Source: an uncultured Christensenella sp. (GTDB lineage Bacteria; Bacillota; Clostridia; Christensenellales; DTU072). From it: 52,573 nt of DNA. The notes under the pieces are model-generated. The model saw nothing but the letters and a program-made list of their open reading frames with translations, was not told where the DNA came from and ran no database searches. The position numbers and the translations under genes were made by a program. The stretch covers positions 1-52,573 of the forward strand of contig CAJLYQ010000005.1 of the NCBI GenBank assembly GCA_905210905.1. Direction: 5' to 3'. Numbering within the stretch: position 1 is the first letter of the stretch; each line of letters begins with the position of its first letter. This document shows positions 34,613 through 44,400 of the stretch, piece by piece.

Positions 34613-34626
34613 TCGTATCAATACGA
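34613..34626. promoter_or_regulatory. downstream operator palindrome
   Basis: TCGTAT-CA-ATACGA, nine bases after the -10 box, so it covers the start point. Its centre is 59 bp from that of the upstream palindrome. Confidence 0.6.
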
Positions 34627-34656
34627 TTATGATATTCACCAAAGGAGATGAAAGAA

Positions 34657-34953
34657 ATGACGAAACCGAGAGCGGAAAAAGATAAGAGATATGAGGATAG
34701 ACACAAGGAAGAACGGAAAGCCAAGTGTATGGTTTGGGGAACGAGCGTTGACCGCAAGGAAGCGGAAGAGATAAACGCTTTTCTCGAAGAGTACGGTTAC
34801 ACAAAAGTCCAACTGATACGGGCGGGATATAAAGCATTATTAAACGAAGCCGCCGAGCATGATTTGGGATTAGCAAAGATAATGGACAGCTATGACGACT
34901 TTTTCAGCGGAGAACTTGAAAAGTTTGAGAAACAGAAAAAGGAAGACAAATAA
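34657..34953 (+). CDS. small ribbon-helix-helix-like protein
   Basis: A 98-residue protein. The start at 34657 has AAGGAG nine bases upstream; an ATG at 34648 touches the ribosome site. After a very basic N-terminus (KPRAEKDKRYEDRHKEERKAK) comes CMVWGTSVDRKEAEEINAFLEEYGYTKVQLIRAGYKAL, whose strand-helix-turn-helix pattern fits a CopG/Arc-type DNA-binding fold, then an acidic, helical C-terminus. Such proteins serve as regulators or relaxosome accessory factors on mobile elements. The twin palindromes around its promoter suggest autorepression. Family assignment is by pattern only. Confidence 0.68.
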   Translation: MTKPRAEKDKRYEDRHKEERKAKCMVWGTSVDRKEAEEINAFLEEYGYTKVQLIRAGYKALLNEAAEHDLGLAKIMDSYDDFFSGELEKFEKQKKEDK

Positions 34954-35133
34954 CCTCTTCGGGAGAAAAGAACAGACACTTGATCTACGTAGGGAAAAGG
35001 ATTACGCGGAAGAAGCATTGGCGTAATGGAATCCCTTTGATTCCTTGTGAGAGTGAGGGCAAAAAATACATCGGATACTCTCACCGTCCAAAAGGAATGA
35101 AACATAAAACACCAAGTAAAGAACGTTGTCACC

Positions 35134-35304
35134 GTGAATTTAATAAGCGGTGCGATCGACAAAACCCCTTGCGACCTGTCGCAAGAACAAATTAACAAAA
35201 GCGCAAACATATTGGCAAACGTATTGATAGACTTTGTTAAGAACGGCGGAAGCCTTAAAGACCTTACGCCAAAGAACGTATTCGGGAGGAAGTACAATGA
35301 ATAG
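35134..35304 (+). CDS. small protein upstream of and overlapping the right recombinase gene
   Basis: A 56-residue frame from GTG 35134: VNLISGAIDKTPCDLSQEQI, then KSANILANVLIDFVKNGGSLKDLTPKNVFGRKYNE. It reads as a genuine helical protein, and its last eight bases overlap the recombinase start, with GGGAGG inside its coding sequence serving the recombinase. The start is unsure: no good ribosome site precedes the GTG, and the frame is open back to about 35101. I recall no function. Overlap suggests co-expression with the integrase. Confidence 0.5.
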   Translation: MNLISGAIDKTPCDLSQEQINKSANILANVLIDFVKNGGSLKDLTPKNVFGRKYNE

Positions 35305-36889
35305 AGCGGTTATCTATGCAAGATTCAGTTCGCACAGTCAAACGGAACAATCCATCGAAGGACAACTCCGCGAGTGCTACGAATATGCCAAACGGCAAAA
35401 CATTATGATCGTCGGTGAATACGTAGACAGAGCCTTGACGGGAACGACGGACAAGCGTCCCAACTTCTTGAAGATGATCGAAGACAGCAAGAAAAAGACC
35501 TTTGACTTTGTTCTCGTCTATCAGTTGGATCGTTTCGCTCGCAACCGATATGACAGCGCAAACTACAAAGCAAAACTCAAAAAGAACGGCGTGCGCGTTC
35601 TTTCCGCCAAGGAGAATATCAGCAACGACGCAAGCGGTATCTTGATTGAGGGCGTACTGGAAAGTATGGCGGAGTACTACTCCGCCGAGCTTTCCCAAAA
35701 GGTTAAACGCGGGATTCGCGAGAGTCTGACCAAAGGATATTTCATCGGCGGGTACGGACTGTTTGGCTATGACGTTGTGGACAAAAGATGGGTGATAAAC
35801 GCCGTTGAAGCGGACATCGTTCGGGACGTGTTCAATCGCTACAAGAACGGCGAAAAACTAAACGACATCATCAATAGACTGAATCGTGATGGTATCAAGA
35901 CGAAAGCAGGTTCAGAGTTCAATATGAACAGCGTTGCCCGCATAATCCGTAACGAGAAGTATATCGGTATTGTCCGTTCCAACGATAACGTTTACACCAA
36001 TGTTGTTCCCGCTATCGTGGACGAAAGACTGTTTCGTGAATGTAACGAGATGATGGACGAACATAAGCACAAACAGCGCGAGTGCAAAGCAGAGAAACCG
36101 TATATATTGAGCGGTAAACTGTTCTGCGGTTACTGCGGCGGTATGATGACGGCGGAAGCCGGCACGAGCAAAACGGGCAAAGTCCATCACTATTACAAGT
36201 GCTTCAATCGCAAGAAAAATCCGTCCGCTTGTGGTAAGAAAAACTACAAGCAAAAGGACTTGGAAGACCTCGTGTTCGACACGACGGTGGACTATATCTT
36301 GAAACCGAAAGGCATCGACCGAATCGCGCAGATCGTGGTGGAACGCTTTAACGCAGAGATAACTAAACCCGCGAACCTCGTCAATCTCGAAAACGAGTTA
36401 AAATCAAAAGAAAAAGCGATAAACGGCTTGCTTTCGGCAATGGAACAAGGCGTCGTCACGAATACGACCAAGGACAGAATGCTCGCGTTGGAAGCGCAAA
36501 AAGAAGAGTTGGAAAGCAAGATCGCATTGGAAAAGACAAGACAAACCGAACCGTTATCTCTCGAAACGGTGAAAGCGTTTTTGTACTATTTCGCCAACAA
36601 AAAGTATGAAACGGACGAAGCAAGAAACGAGTTCTTCAATTCGTTCATCAATCGTGTGATTTTGTACGACGACAGAGTGCTTATCTTCTACAACACCGAT
36701 CCGAACAGTCCTACGACCATCGATACAACGGAAAACAAAACCATTTGCGATCAATTCAACCAAAACAACGCAAAAGAAAACTCGCTTGAACCTTCGGGGT
36801 TCAAACGAGTTTCACTTGGCGGAGCGGGTGGGATTCGAACCCACGTGACGGTTGCCCGTCAAACGCATTTCGAGTGCGCCCCGTTATGA
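35297..36889 (+). CDS. large serine recombinase, right end of the island
   Basis: A recombinase of 530 residues. The start at 35297 has GGGAGG nine bases before it. YARFSSHSQ carries catalytic Ser11. LDRFARNRYDS and MAEYYSAELSQKVKRGIRES belong to the resolvase domain; the Recombinase domain (IRNEKYIGIV near 230) and zinc ribbon (LFCGYCGGMMTAEAG) follow, then a coiled coil and tail. It resembles the left recombinase in layout but is clearly a different gene. Its last 20 or so codons (GGIRTHVTVARQ and on) are simply the antisense of tRNA-Ser, so the true functional tail probably ends near KRVSLGG and the protein end depends on where the element sits. Confidence 0.92.
   Translation: MNRAVIYARFSSHSQTEQSIEGQLRECYEYAKRQNIMIVGEYVDRALTGTTDKRPNFLKMIEDSKKKTFDFVLVYQLDRFARNRYDSANYKAKLKKNGVRVLSAKENISNDASGILIEGVLESMAEYYSAELSQKVKRGIRESLTKGYFIGGYGLFGYDVVDKRWVINAVEADIVRDVFNRYKNGEKLNDIINRLNRDGIKTKAGSEFNMNSVARIIRNEKYIGIVRSNDNVYTNVVPAIVDERLFRECNEMMDEHKHKQRECKAEKPYILSGKLFCGYCGGMMTAEAGTSKTGKVHHYYKCFNRKKNPSACGKKNYKQKDLEDLVFDTTVDYILKPKGIDRIAQIVVERFNAEITKPANLVNLENELKSKEKAINGLLSAMEQGVVTNTTKDRMLALEAQKEELESKIALEKTRQTEPLSLETVKAFLYYFANKKYETDEARNEFFNSFINRVILYDDRVLIFYNTDPNSPTTIDTTENKTICDQFNQNNAKENSLEPSGFKRVSLGGAGGIRTHVTVARQTHFECAPL
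36771..36812 (-). terminator. terminator of tRNA-Ser
   Basis: On the minus strand CTCGTTTGAACC pairs with GGTTCAAGCGAG (one mismatch) around CCGAA, flanked by A/T pairs and followed by TTTTCTTTT. It lies within the recombinase coding region on the other strand. Confidence 0.8.
36809..36822 (+). repeat. right 14-bp direct repeat, possible attachment site
   Basis: GTTTCACTTGGCGG, same as 26737-26750. It covers the last two acceptor bases, the discriminator, the encoded CCA and the trailer of tRNA-Ser. Confidence 0.6.
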
Positions 36890-36907
36890 CCACTTCGATA
36901 CCGCTCC
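36817..36907 (-). tRNA. tRNA-Ser (anticodon CGA)
   Basis: A full cloverleaf: acceptor GGAGCGG/CCGCTCC with discriminator G and encoded CCA. The anticodon stem GCGCA/TGCGT encloses the loop CTCGAAA (anticodon CGA, reading UCG). A long variable arm, TGACGG-GCAA-CCGTCA, is typical of class II serine tRNAs, and the T arm is GTGGG-TTCGAAT-CCCAC. A consensus promoter lies upstream and a terminator downstream. Confidence 0.96.
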
Positions 36908-36972
36908 ATTAGTCAGGTCGTTTCGGAAAGGGAAGGGAAAAATCCGTTCGTCCTTACCGAGTAAGCCCTATC

Positions 36973-37001
36973 ATTATAGTTTCTTTCGATCGGTTTGTCA
37001 A
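36973..37001 (-). promoter_or_regulatory. promoter of tRNA-Ser
   Basis: On the minus strand TTGACA (37001-36996), a 17-bp spacer, TATAAT (36978-36973): perfect consensus, 65 bp before the mature tRNA 5' end. Confidence 0.9.
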
Positions 37002-37035
37002 TGTTTTTTCGGTGCTTTATAAATTCGAGTTGCTT

Positions 37036-37740
37036 TCACGTGCGTTTGTTGCGGTTTTTGAGTTCGGTAAGGTACTTCTTTTTGTCGTCGCTTATTCGGT
37101 AACTCTCTTTCGCTTTTTGTATCGACTTGTTAAAAACCGTTTCGTTTTTAATTTTTCCGTTCTCGAACAGTCCTATCGTTTTGTCGTACCGTTTTATAAG
37201 CGCAAAAGAAAAATACCAGGCAAGCGCCATATTTACATAGTATTCGTCGGTTTCGATTTGTAGTAGTTCGTCAAAAATCCGCGCGTCGAATCCGTCGTCA
37301 AGATAATAATCAAGCAGTAAAACAAGCGCAAATCTTATCGTATACGTTTTGTCGGACTTTAACCATTCACGTATCTTTTCGTAAAAAATACCCTTGTTGC
37401 TTTTTACCGATTTAAGCGCGCTTACGGTGGAATCGCAAACCGACCAGTTGTCGATTTGCGGCAAAAATCTCTCTATCTCCTTAATCAACTCGTCCGCGGA
37501 AAAATCGACGCATCCCAGCAAAAATCCGTGCAACAACTTTTCTTCGAGAAAATAATGCTTTTCTGTCAAAAATTCTCTATATTCGCTCTTCCGCGCAAGT
37601 TCTTTCGCAATCTTTCTTAAAGTTGGCAAACGGACACCCAAAACGGCATTGCGAGAAACCGTAGGGATAAGTTTAGCCGTAAAATCGGCGTATTTTTCGT
37701 CCGACTCACTTTTTAGTCTTTCTAAAATTTCCGAGTTCAT
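37036..37740 (-). CDS. AlkD-like DNA alkylation repair protein
   Basis: A 234-residue all-helical protein of the HEAT-repeat DNA alkylation repair family. LGVRLPTLRKIAKEL near the N-terminus, FLPQIDNWSVCDSTVSALK in the middle, and DEYYVNMALAWYFSFALIK toward the end match AlkD-type blocks. These glycosylases remove bulky or charged alkyl bases such as 3- and 7-methylpurines. The start overlaps the upstream membrane-protein gene by 35 nt, so the two are co-transcribed; the ribosome site is weak (GGA). Length fits AlkD. Confidence 0.88.
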   Translation of the reverse strand: MNSEILERLKSESDEKYADFTAKLIPTVSRNAVLGVRLPTLRKIAKELARKSEYREFLTEKHYFLEEKLLHGFLLGCVDFSADELIKEIERFLPQIDNWSVCDSTVSALKSVKSNKGIFYEKIREWLKSDKTYTIRFALVLLLDYYLDDGFDARIFDELLQIETDEYYVNMALAWYFSFALIKRYDKTIGLFENGKIKNETVFNKSIQKAKESYRISDDKKKYLTELKNRNKRT

Positions 37741-38137
37741 TTTTCCATTTTTTCAGATCTTGTTCGTTTAATCCGTCAGGATTTTTTTCGAGTTCTTTTG
37801 CGAGGAAAAGAGCGCGTTTCAGCCTTGTGTCGTTTGCCATATAAATTGCTCCGCACAGAGCGAAAACCGCTCCGAGTCCGCCGGCAACGCCTGCGATTAT
37901 TCCGTTTTTTATCATCAATCCGACGAAAACGAAAATGAAGAAAAAATCGAGAATAAGCAGATATACGCCTACGCTTCTGCACACTATTTTCTCAAAGAAT
38001 TTAGCGTTTTCGTCCGTCGCTTTCGCATTGTAGCCTGCGATTGTTTTACTCGCTTTTCCGCATAAAAGCATTATGCCGAGTACGGCGAAAACCGCAACGA
38101 ACAAAGCGGGAATGATTGCAAAAAATCTGTCGTCCAT
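37706..38137 (-). CDS. DUF3784-like small membrane protein
   Basis: A 143-residue protein with three hydrophobic segments (about residues 5-25, 56-77, 80-98). LLCGKASKTIAGYNAKATDENAKFFEKIVCRSVG between the first two is the DUF3784 signature. The C-terminal tail is charged and cytoplasmic. The function is unknown. The -10 box of its promoter ends six bases before the ATG, so the transcript is probably leaderless; no ribosome site could exist. It overlaps the AlkD-like gene. Confidence 0.78.
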   Translation of the reverse strand: MDDRFFAIIPALFVAVFAVLGIMLLCGKASKTIAGYNAKATDENAKFFEKIVCRSVGVYLLILDFFFIFVFVGLMIKNGIIAGVAGGLGAVFALCGAIYMANDTRLKRALFLAKELEKNPDGLNEQDLKKWKNELGNFRKTKK

Positions 38138-38143
38138 ATCTCG

Positions 38144-38172
38144 ATTGTAAGCCCGAAAAGGCTTTTTGTCAA
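38144..38172 (-). promoter_or_regulatory. promoter giving a probably leaderless transcript
   Basis: On the minus strand TTGACA (38172-38167), a 17-bp spacer, TACAAT (38149-38144). The start codon begins at 38137. The spacer holds AAGCC/GGGCTT, a small inverted repeat. Confidence 0.72.
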
Positions 38173-38353
38173 AGATTATTGCTTATTTAAGACCGTTTTA
38201 TCCCGCGCCGAAACGCCGTTAAGTTTCGCGCCGACGGTGGAATTTGCTTTTTGCTTTAATCGCGGTCTGAATTCGCGCCGGTGGTGCGGTTCGTTTCTGC
38301 GTTAAATCGCAGTTCGTTTTATTAAAAAATACTGAAAAGCGCGTGCGCGGTAC
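38173..38353. other. gene-free divergent intergenic region
   Basis: No gene is seen. It contains an imperfect direct repeat, TTCGCGCCGACGGTGG at 38225-38240 and TTCGCGCCGGTGGTG at 38272-38286. It separates the divergent DUF3784-like and giant surface-protein promoters. Confidence 0.4.
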
Positions 38354-38381
38354 TTGAAAAAAAAATATATTATGTTATAAT
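38354..38381 (+). promoter_or_regulatory. promoter of the giant surface-protein gene
   Basis: TTGAAA at 38354-38359, a 16-bp spacer, TATAAT at 38376-38381 in an A/T run. The leader is about 55 nt and carries GGGAGA eight bases before the ATG. Confidence 0.68.
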
Positions 38382-38443
38382 ATATGCAAAAGGGCGTAGT
38401 ATGCGCTTTTTACACTTAGAAAATCATATCGGGAGATTGTTCT

Positions 38444-41400
38444 ATGCGAGGTAAAAATTACGATCCCGGGAAGAGAAGAGTTTTTCCCAACGGAGGATAT
38501 TTTGCGCTGATTGCGGTTATCGTAGTGCTTGCGGCACTCGTCGCCGTGACGTTGCTTGTCGTACTGCCTGCCACGGAGAGTCCGAAAGACAACGTTTCGA
38601 CGATAGTCAGCATCAATTATCCGGACGAAGAGATAGGAGCCGGCAGCGATCTGAGCAGGGTTTACGTCACCGTCACTTACAGCGACGGCAAAACCGAATC
38701 CGTCGCTCTTTCGAGTATGGTTCACGAAGGGCTTGACGTCACCAAAAGCGGAAGACAAACGGTTTCCGTCAGTTACGGCGGATTCGAAGGAACTCTTCCG
38801 ATAACGGTAAAAAACGTTAATTGTCAACTCACTTACTCGGCGAGCGACGGCGGTTCGGTAATAGGCGGAACCAACGACGAAAACGGTCGCATAGTGCAAT
38901 CGGTAATAAGCGGCGGCGACGCCGACACGGTTATAGCCGTCCCCGAAACCGGCTATAAATTCATCGGCTGGAGCGACGGTTACCCTTACGCGCAAAGAAG
39001 AGATACCGGCGTAAACGAGAGCCGCAATCTTATAGCCAACTTCGACAAAGAACAATTCACCGTCGTATTTTTCTTTAACGACGGTACTACCGCAAAAGAA
39101 CAAAAAGTTTTATACAACGAGAAACCCACCGATATTCCCGATCACAACGACCCGAAAATGCGCGTGTACGGATACACGTTCCGCGGCTGGTCTGTAAGCG
39201 AAGAAGATTACGCTCACGTCACGAGAGATATGAACATCTATCCGCGCTACGAAAAGACCGCCACCGACGTTACGGTAGAGGTTTCCAAAGACAGAAACGG
39301 CAACGTTATGGGGTCCACGGACGTCAACGAGTGCGGTTACTACGCGCACAGCGAAACGGAAAAAGCGAAAATCGTGGCGACTCCCGATAACTCGAGAGAG
39401 TTCAACAACTGGGCGGTGCTTTCTTCCGACGGAACGTACGTTTCTCTCGGTAAAGACTCGAAGGAAGAAACCATCGTCGAAATAGGGGACAAACGCACGA
39501 AAGTCGCGTTTAGAGTGAGCAGCGAAGACAACACGAACACGTCTTACAGCGTAAGTTTTCTTTGTAACGAGAATATGGCGTACGTTTCGCTCAAAGCGGA
39601 GTTTGCGTACGCGTCGAGTTCGGTTTCTTTCGTAAACTATCAGAATAAGAACACAAACAACCTTGAATGTACCGTCGACGACGTGCTTAACAATCAGGGC
39701 ATAGGCGACAAGATCAAAACTGCCGGAGCGACCCGCCCGGACGGTAAACCCGCCAAAATCGACGACGATCCGAGTTCGCCCAACTACGGACTTATTGTAC
39801 CCGACGACGTCTACGGAATGACTTTCGTGGGTTGGTATATGCAGGGCGATCCCGAACAGAACGTGGTAGACAGGTATCAGACGTTCGTCGAACCGTCCAC
39901 TCTCGTCGCTAAGTGGGAAAAGAAAGAATACACGCTTTATTTCGTTTATGACGACGAAAACGATATAGAAAGAACTTACGGCGAACGCAAGGTAATGTAT
40001 CAGAACACCGTGGGCAGCGGCGGCGGAATACCCGTCGGAACGCCGACTAAGGACAGATACATATTCACCGGTTGGCAGGACGCGCTCGCTCTCACCACCG
40101 TGGACGATACGACGCAAATAATAATGAACGACAAGTACGACACGGGCGCGGATTCTCTCTTTATGCAAGGGAAAATCAAAATCCGTGCGACCTGGACCCC
40201 CGTTCCGCATAAACTCAGCGTGGAAACCGACGGCAACGGCGCGGTTAAATTGTTTATAAAAGAAAAAGGAAGCGCGACTCCGGCGGAGGAATACGTTCTC
40301 GGAGAACGCACCATATACGAAGACAGAACTTACGAAGTAAGTTTTATTGCGGACGAAGACTACGTCATCGACAGCGTGCAGTGGACGTACGGCGACGTTA
40401 CGAAAACTTACGCGGACAACGAAACGGGAGCGACCGGGTTCGTCGTCGAATTGCGCGAAAGATACGACAACTCGATAAGAGTTTCGTTCAAACTCAAAGA
40501 ATATACCGTCACTATCCGCAACGGAAACGAAGTGACGAAAGGCATAATAACCGCTTCGGGCGGAACGTACGACGAAGAAACGGTTAAAATAACCGTCGGA
40601 TCGGGCGCGTCGTTCCTTTTCGGAATACAATCGTCGAGCGATTTGTACTCGATAGAAAAGGTAAAAATAACCGGACGCGCGGACGGAAAAGTTTATAACG
40701 ACGAAACGAAAGTCGATTTCGGCGGTTCGGAAGACGTTTCCGAATACACCGTCACGCTCGATAAGATTTATTCCGACGTCGATATAACGATCGAGTATAA
40801 AGGAAGGAATTATACCGTTACGGTAAACCAAAAAACGTTTATCGAAAACGGCGAAACCGTGTATCCGATTATGGAAACGGAGTACGGCGGCAGAGCGGAC
40901 GAATACAAAGTTCCCGGAATAGGCAACGGCGGACAAACCGAGTACGGCTACGGAACGAGAATTTTCTACGCGATGAGAGCGCCGAAAGGAAGTTATATCT
41001 CGTCCGTGCTGTTTAACGGCGTAAACACGGATCTTTATTCGGTTTCGTACAACGTGTTTTTCTACGACTGGGAGATAAACGGCGTTAAGGCGGATATAGA
41101 ACTGAAACGGATAAACGACGCGTACTACTACTCCTACGGCAGCAGAACGATAGGGGAAAGAACGTACTTCCTTTGCGACGACGTGTTCGGCGGAGAAACC
41201 GTCGTGTTCGAGCAAACGGGCGACGAGTACGTTCCGACGGACGGAACCGCTCCGTCGGAAGAAAGCGGACTTACGATAAAAGAGTATCTTGAAAAGGTCC
41301 TTGACGCGGCAAGCAGAAGAATATCCGATTCGAGCGTAGGAAAGGATAACAGAGTTACCGCGGTCAAGTGCGCGTTTTTACCCGATAAGAACACTAACGT

Positions 41401-44400
41401 CGCGATTGCGTACGGAACGATGGAATACTCGTTCGTCGTAAAAGAAAGCGAGTTCGGTTCGGTGGATTACACCGCGACGAAAGTCGCTCCCGGCGAGACG
41501 GTAACCGTAACCGCCACCCCGATTACCGGATATAAAATCACCGGATACACGATTAACGGCGAATACAAGGCGTTTTCTTCCCTTGACGTAAAAGAAAGAT
41601 GCGTAATTAAGGTGGAAAACGTAACCGAAGACAAAACGGTGGAAATAATTTACGAACCCGTAAAATACAATCTCGTCATCGCGAACGTCAACCGTAACGG
41701 CAGAATACTCGTCGTAACGGACGAAGGCGAAAAGGAAGTAGTCGGAAGCCTGACGTTCTCTTACGAATACGCTACCGGCGGAAAGTTCGTCATAAAAGCG
41801 GAATCCGGCAAGGTAATTAAATCGATAACGATCGACGGAGAGGAACAAACCGTGGTCCGCAACGCCGAAGAATACGTCTATACCGATTACCGTTTCTCGC
41901 GCGACGTAAAAATCGAAGTCGAGTGCGGAGATAAACTTTCGTTCGACGCGGGCGCAAGCGGATATACCGTAGAATTTGCCGACGGCAACAACGTCGCCGC
42001 TTCGGTCGAATACGATAAAGACAATAAAAACGTCCTGCTTTTCGTTGCGGAAAAAGGTTATTCGATAGACAAAATAACCGTCGCAGGCAAGAAAGGCGGC
42101 GCGGACAAAACGATTGCGATAAGCGATTTTAACGCCGTTCCTTCCGGAATTTCCGTTTCTTTGGTTAAAAACGCCGACGGAACGGTAAAACAAGCAACGG
42201 TTTCGCTCGCTCTCGACGAGTTCGACGGCGTGGCTACCGCAAGTTACGTTTCTTCCCCCCTTAAATTCAACCTTACGGTGAGATACGGCACGGACGGAAA
42301 CGACGGACAAGGCGGCACGGTTACCGGCGCCGGCGTGGTTTATTACGGCAAAACGGCGAGCGTATCGGTGGGAGCGGAGCAGAACTACTACGTTTCTTCC
42401 TTCAAAGTCGACGGCGAAGAAGTTGCTTTCGTCAATAAGAACTGGACGAGCAAAACGTCTTCTTCGTACGCCGGCAAATACACCGACGGCGAATACGAGT
42501 TCGTCGTGTACGGCGATTGCGAGATAGAAGTCGAATTCTCGCTGTTTACTTACAGAGTAACGCTCGACGAAAACAGCGTTAACGGCGAAACCACTCTTTC
42601 TACGGACGGAAATAGAGTCGAAAACGGCGTTTTACGCGTAAATCACGGCGGGAAAGTGACGGTTTCTATGAAAGCCGCCGCAGGATACCATATTTCGAGA
42701 ATACTGATTAACGGCGTGAAAATGGAAGACTACGAACCGATTACCAACGTCGCCAACGACAACGGAAGCGGAACTTATGTCTATCTCAACGCCAAAGGCG
42801 ACGTAAGCGTTTACGTCGTTTACGAAATCAACAGATATTCTTTCCGTTATTCGTTGATAAACGGATCGGAGAACTTCGCGTCTCAAACGGAAACGGGCAA
42901 TAAACTCGACTGTCCCGACGCTACGAAAATCGGCGACGACACGTTCGGCGGCATAGCGTACGGAGATAACTTCTCGTTTATCGTAACCGCAGGGGGAAAC
43001 AACGGTTATTACGTTTATTCCATAAGAATCAAGTACAGCGGATACAAAGACGAAGAAAGAATAAGATACTTCGGCGACGGTTTCTCCGCGGACGGCGGAA
43101 CTATATGGTTCTCTAAGTTCCTGTGGGGCAACTCTTCGGCAGGTTCGGTAGGCGTAACCGCGGATATAGAACTTATCGAAATCGTTTTCAAGAAGAAGAC
43201 CTTTGCCGTTACGTTTAACCAACTCGGAGAACCCGGCGGCGGAACGGTGGCGTTTTCCGTAGCGAATTCGCTCAGCCCCGAAGACGGCGTTATCGTGTTC
43301 GACAGAGAGAACGCGACGGACGAAAGTATGTCGATATACAGATTTATCGGCGGAAAGATCTATAAAAAGCAATCCGACGGCAGTTTTGCGCTTACTTCGA
43401 TCGCACTTACCTATATCGGCGGCGAATGGAAGTTCTACGACGAAACCGTAGGCAAAGAGTACACGATGTACTTCGAGTACGGATTGAGATGTACGGTTAT
43501 AGTCGCTCCGACCGAAGGGTACGAAAGAAGCGCGTTTACGGTAAACGGCGACGACAGAGCGCAAAGCGTCTACAACGACAGATACTCCTTCAACGTTTAC
43601 AGACAAACGGCTGTCGTAGTGGAATACAAAATACTCGTGTTCGAAGTTTCGCTTAAAGAAATAGCCTACGGCTCGAAGATGAACGAAATATCCGAAAGAG
43701 AAACGTCGTCTTACGCCACGGCTAAACTTTATAAGGTAGAAACGGTGGACGGCAAGACAGTGGAAACCCTTCTCGCCGAGATCGAGAAAGGAACGTCTTC
43801 TTTCTCGGTTATCGTCGACTACGGCACGCTGATAAAAATCGTAATCACGCCCAACTTCGCCGAACGCGGAGCGTACCTGTTTAATCTGCAGGAAAACAAT
43901 TCGCAACTTACGATAACGGGCGACGCCACCGCAACGATCACTTACGGCGGCGACGGAAAGAAAACGGTAGAAGATCTGTCGTATAAAGCGACGTTCAAGA
44001 TAATGGAATACCGTATAAAGACCGTGACGGCTTACGAAGAAGACATAAAGGGCGAAACGAGAAACGTGTTTGCCGGCGACGCAACGAGCGCGGTAAGTTG
44101 GAAAACGTTCTGGAACACTTCGGCGGATATCAGAATAATCGCCGGAACGGGTTATTACGTCAAGACGATAGTCATCGTTTATACGGAAAACGGAACGGAA
44201 AAGACGATTACGATAGATTATCCGTCGGCAGGCACGGGCGACGAAGAACAAAACTACGTCATAGACAAAGACAGGGAAGACCCGATTTACGGCAAGCGCG
44301 ATATGCTGACGTTGCTCGGAGTGAAGAGCGATTATACCGTTACCGCTTACTTTGCGCGTAACGAGTATAACCTTACTTACGAATTTGCCGTTCACGCAAC

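Noticed and set aside
34980..35195. 71-residue frame before the right recombinase
   Set aside because: It overlaps a better small frame at 35134-35304, lacks a ribosome site, and its product is rich in Lys/Arg/Pro without pattern.
26708..36889. CRISPR array, group II intron or conjugation module in the island
   Set aside because: No regular spaced repeats, no reverse transcriptase and no relaxase or type IV secretion gene could be found.
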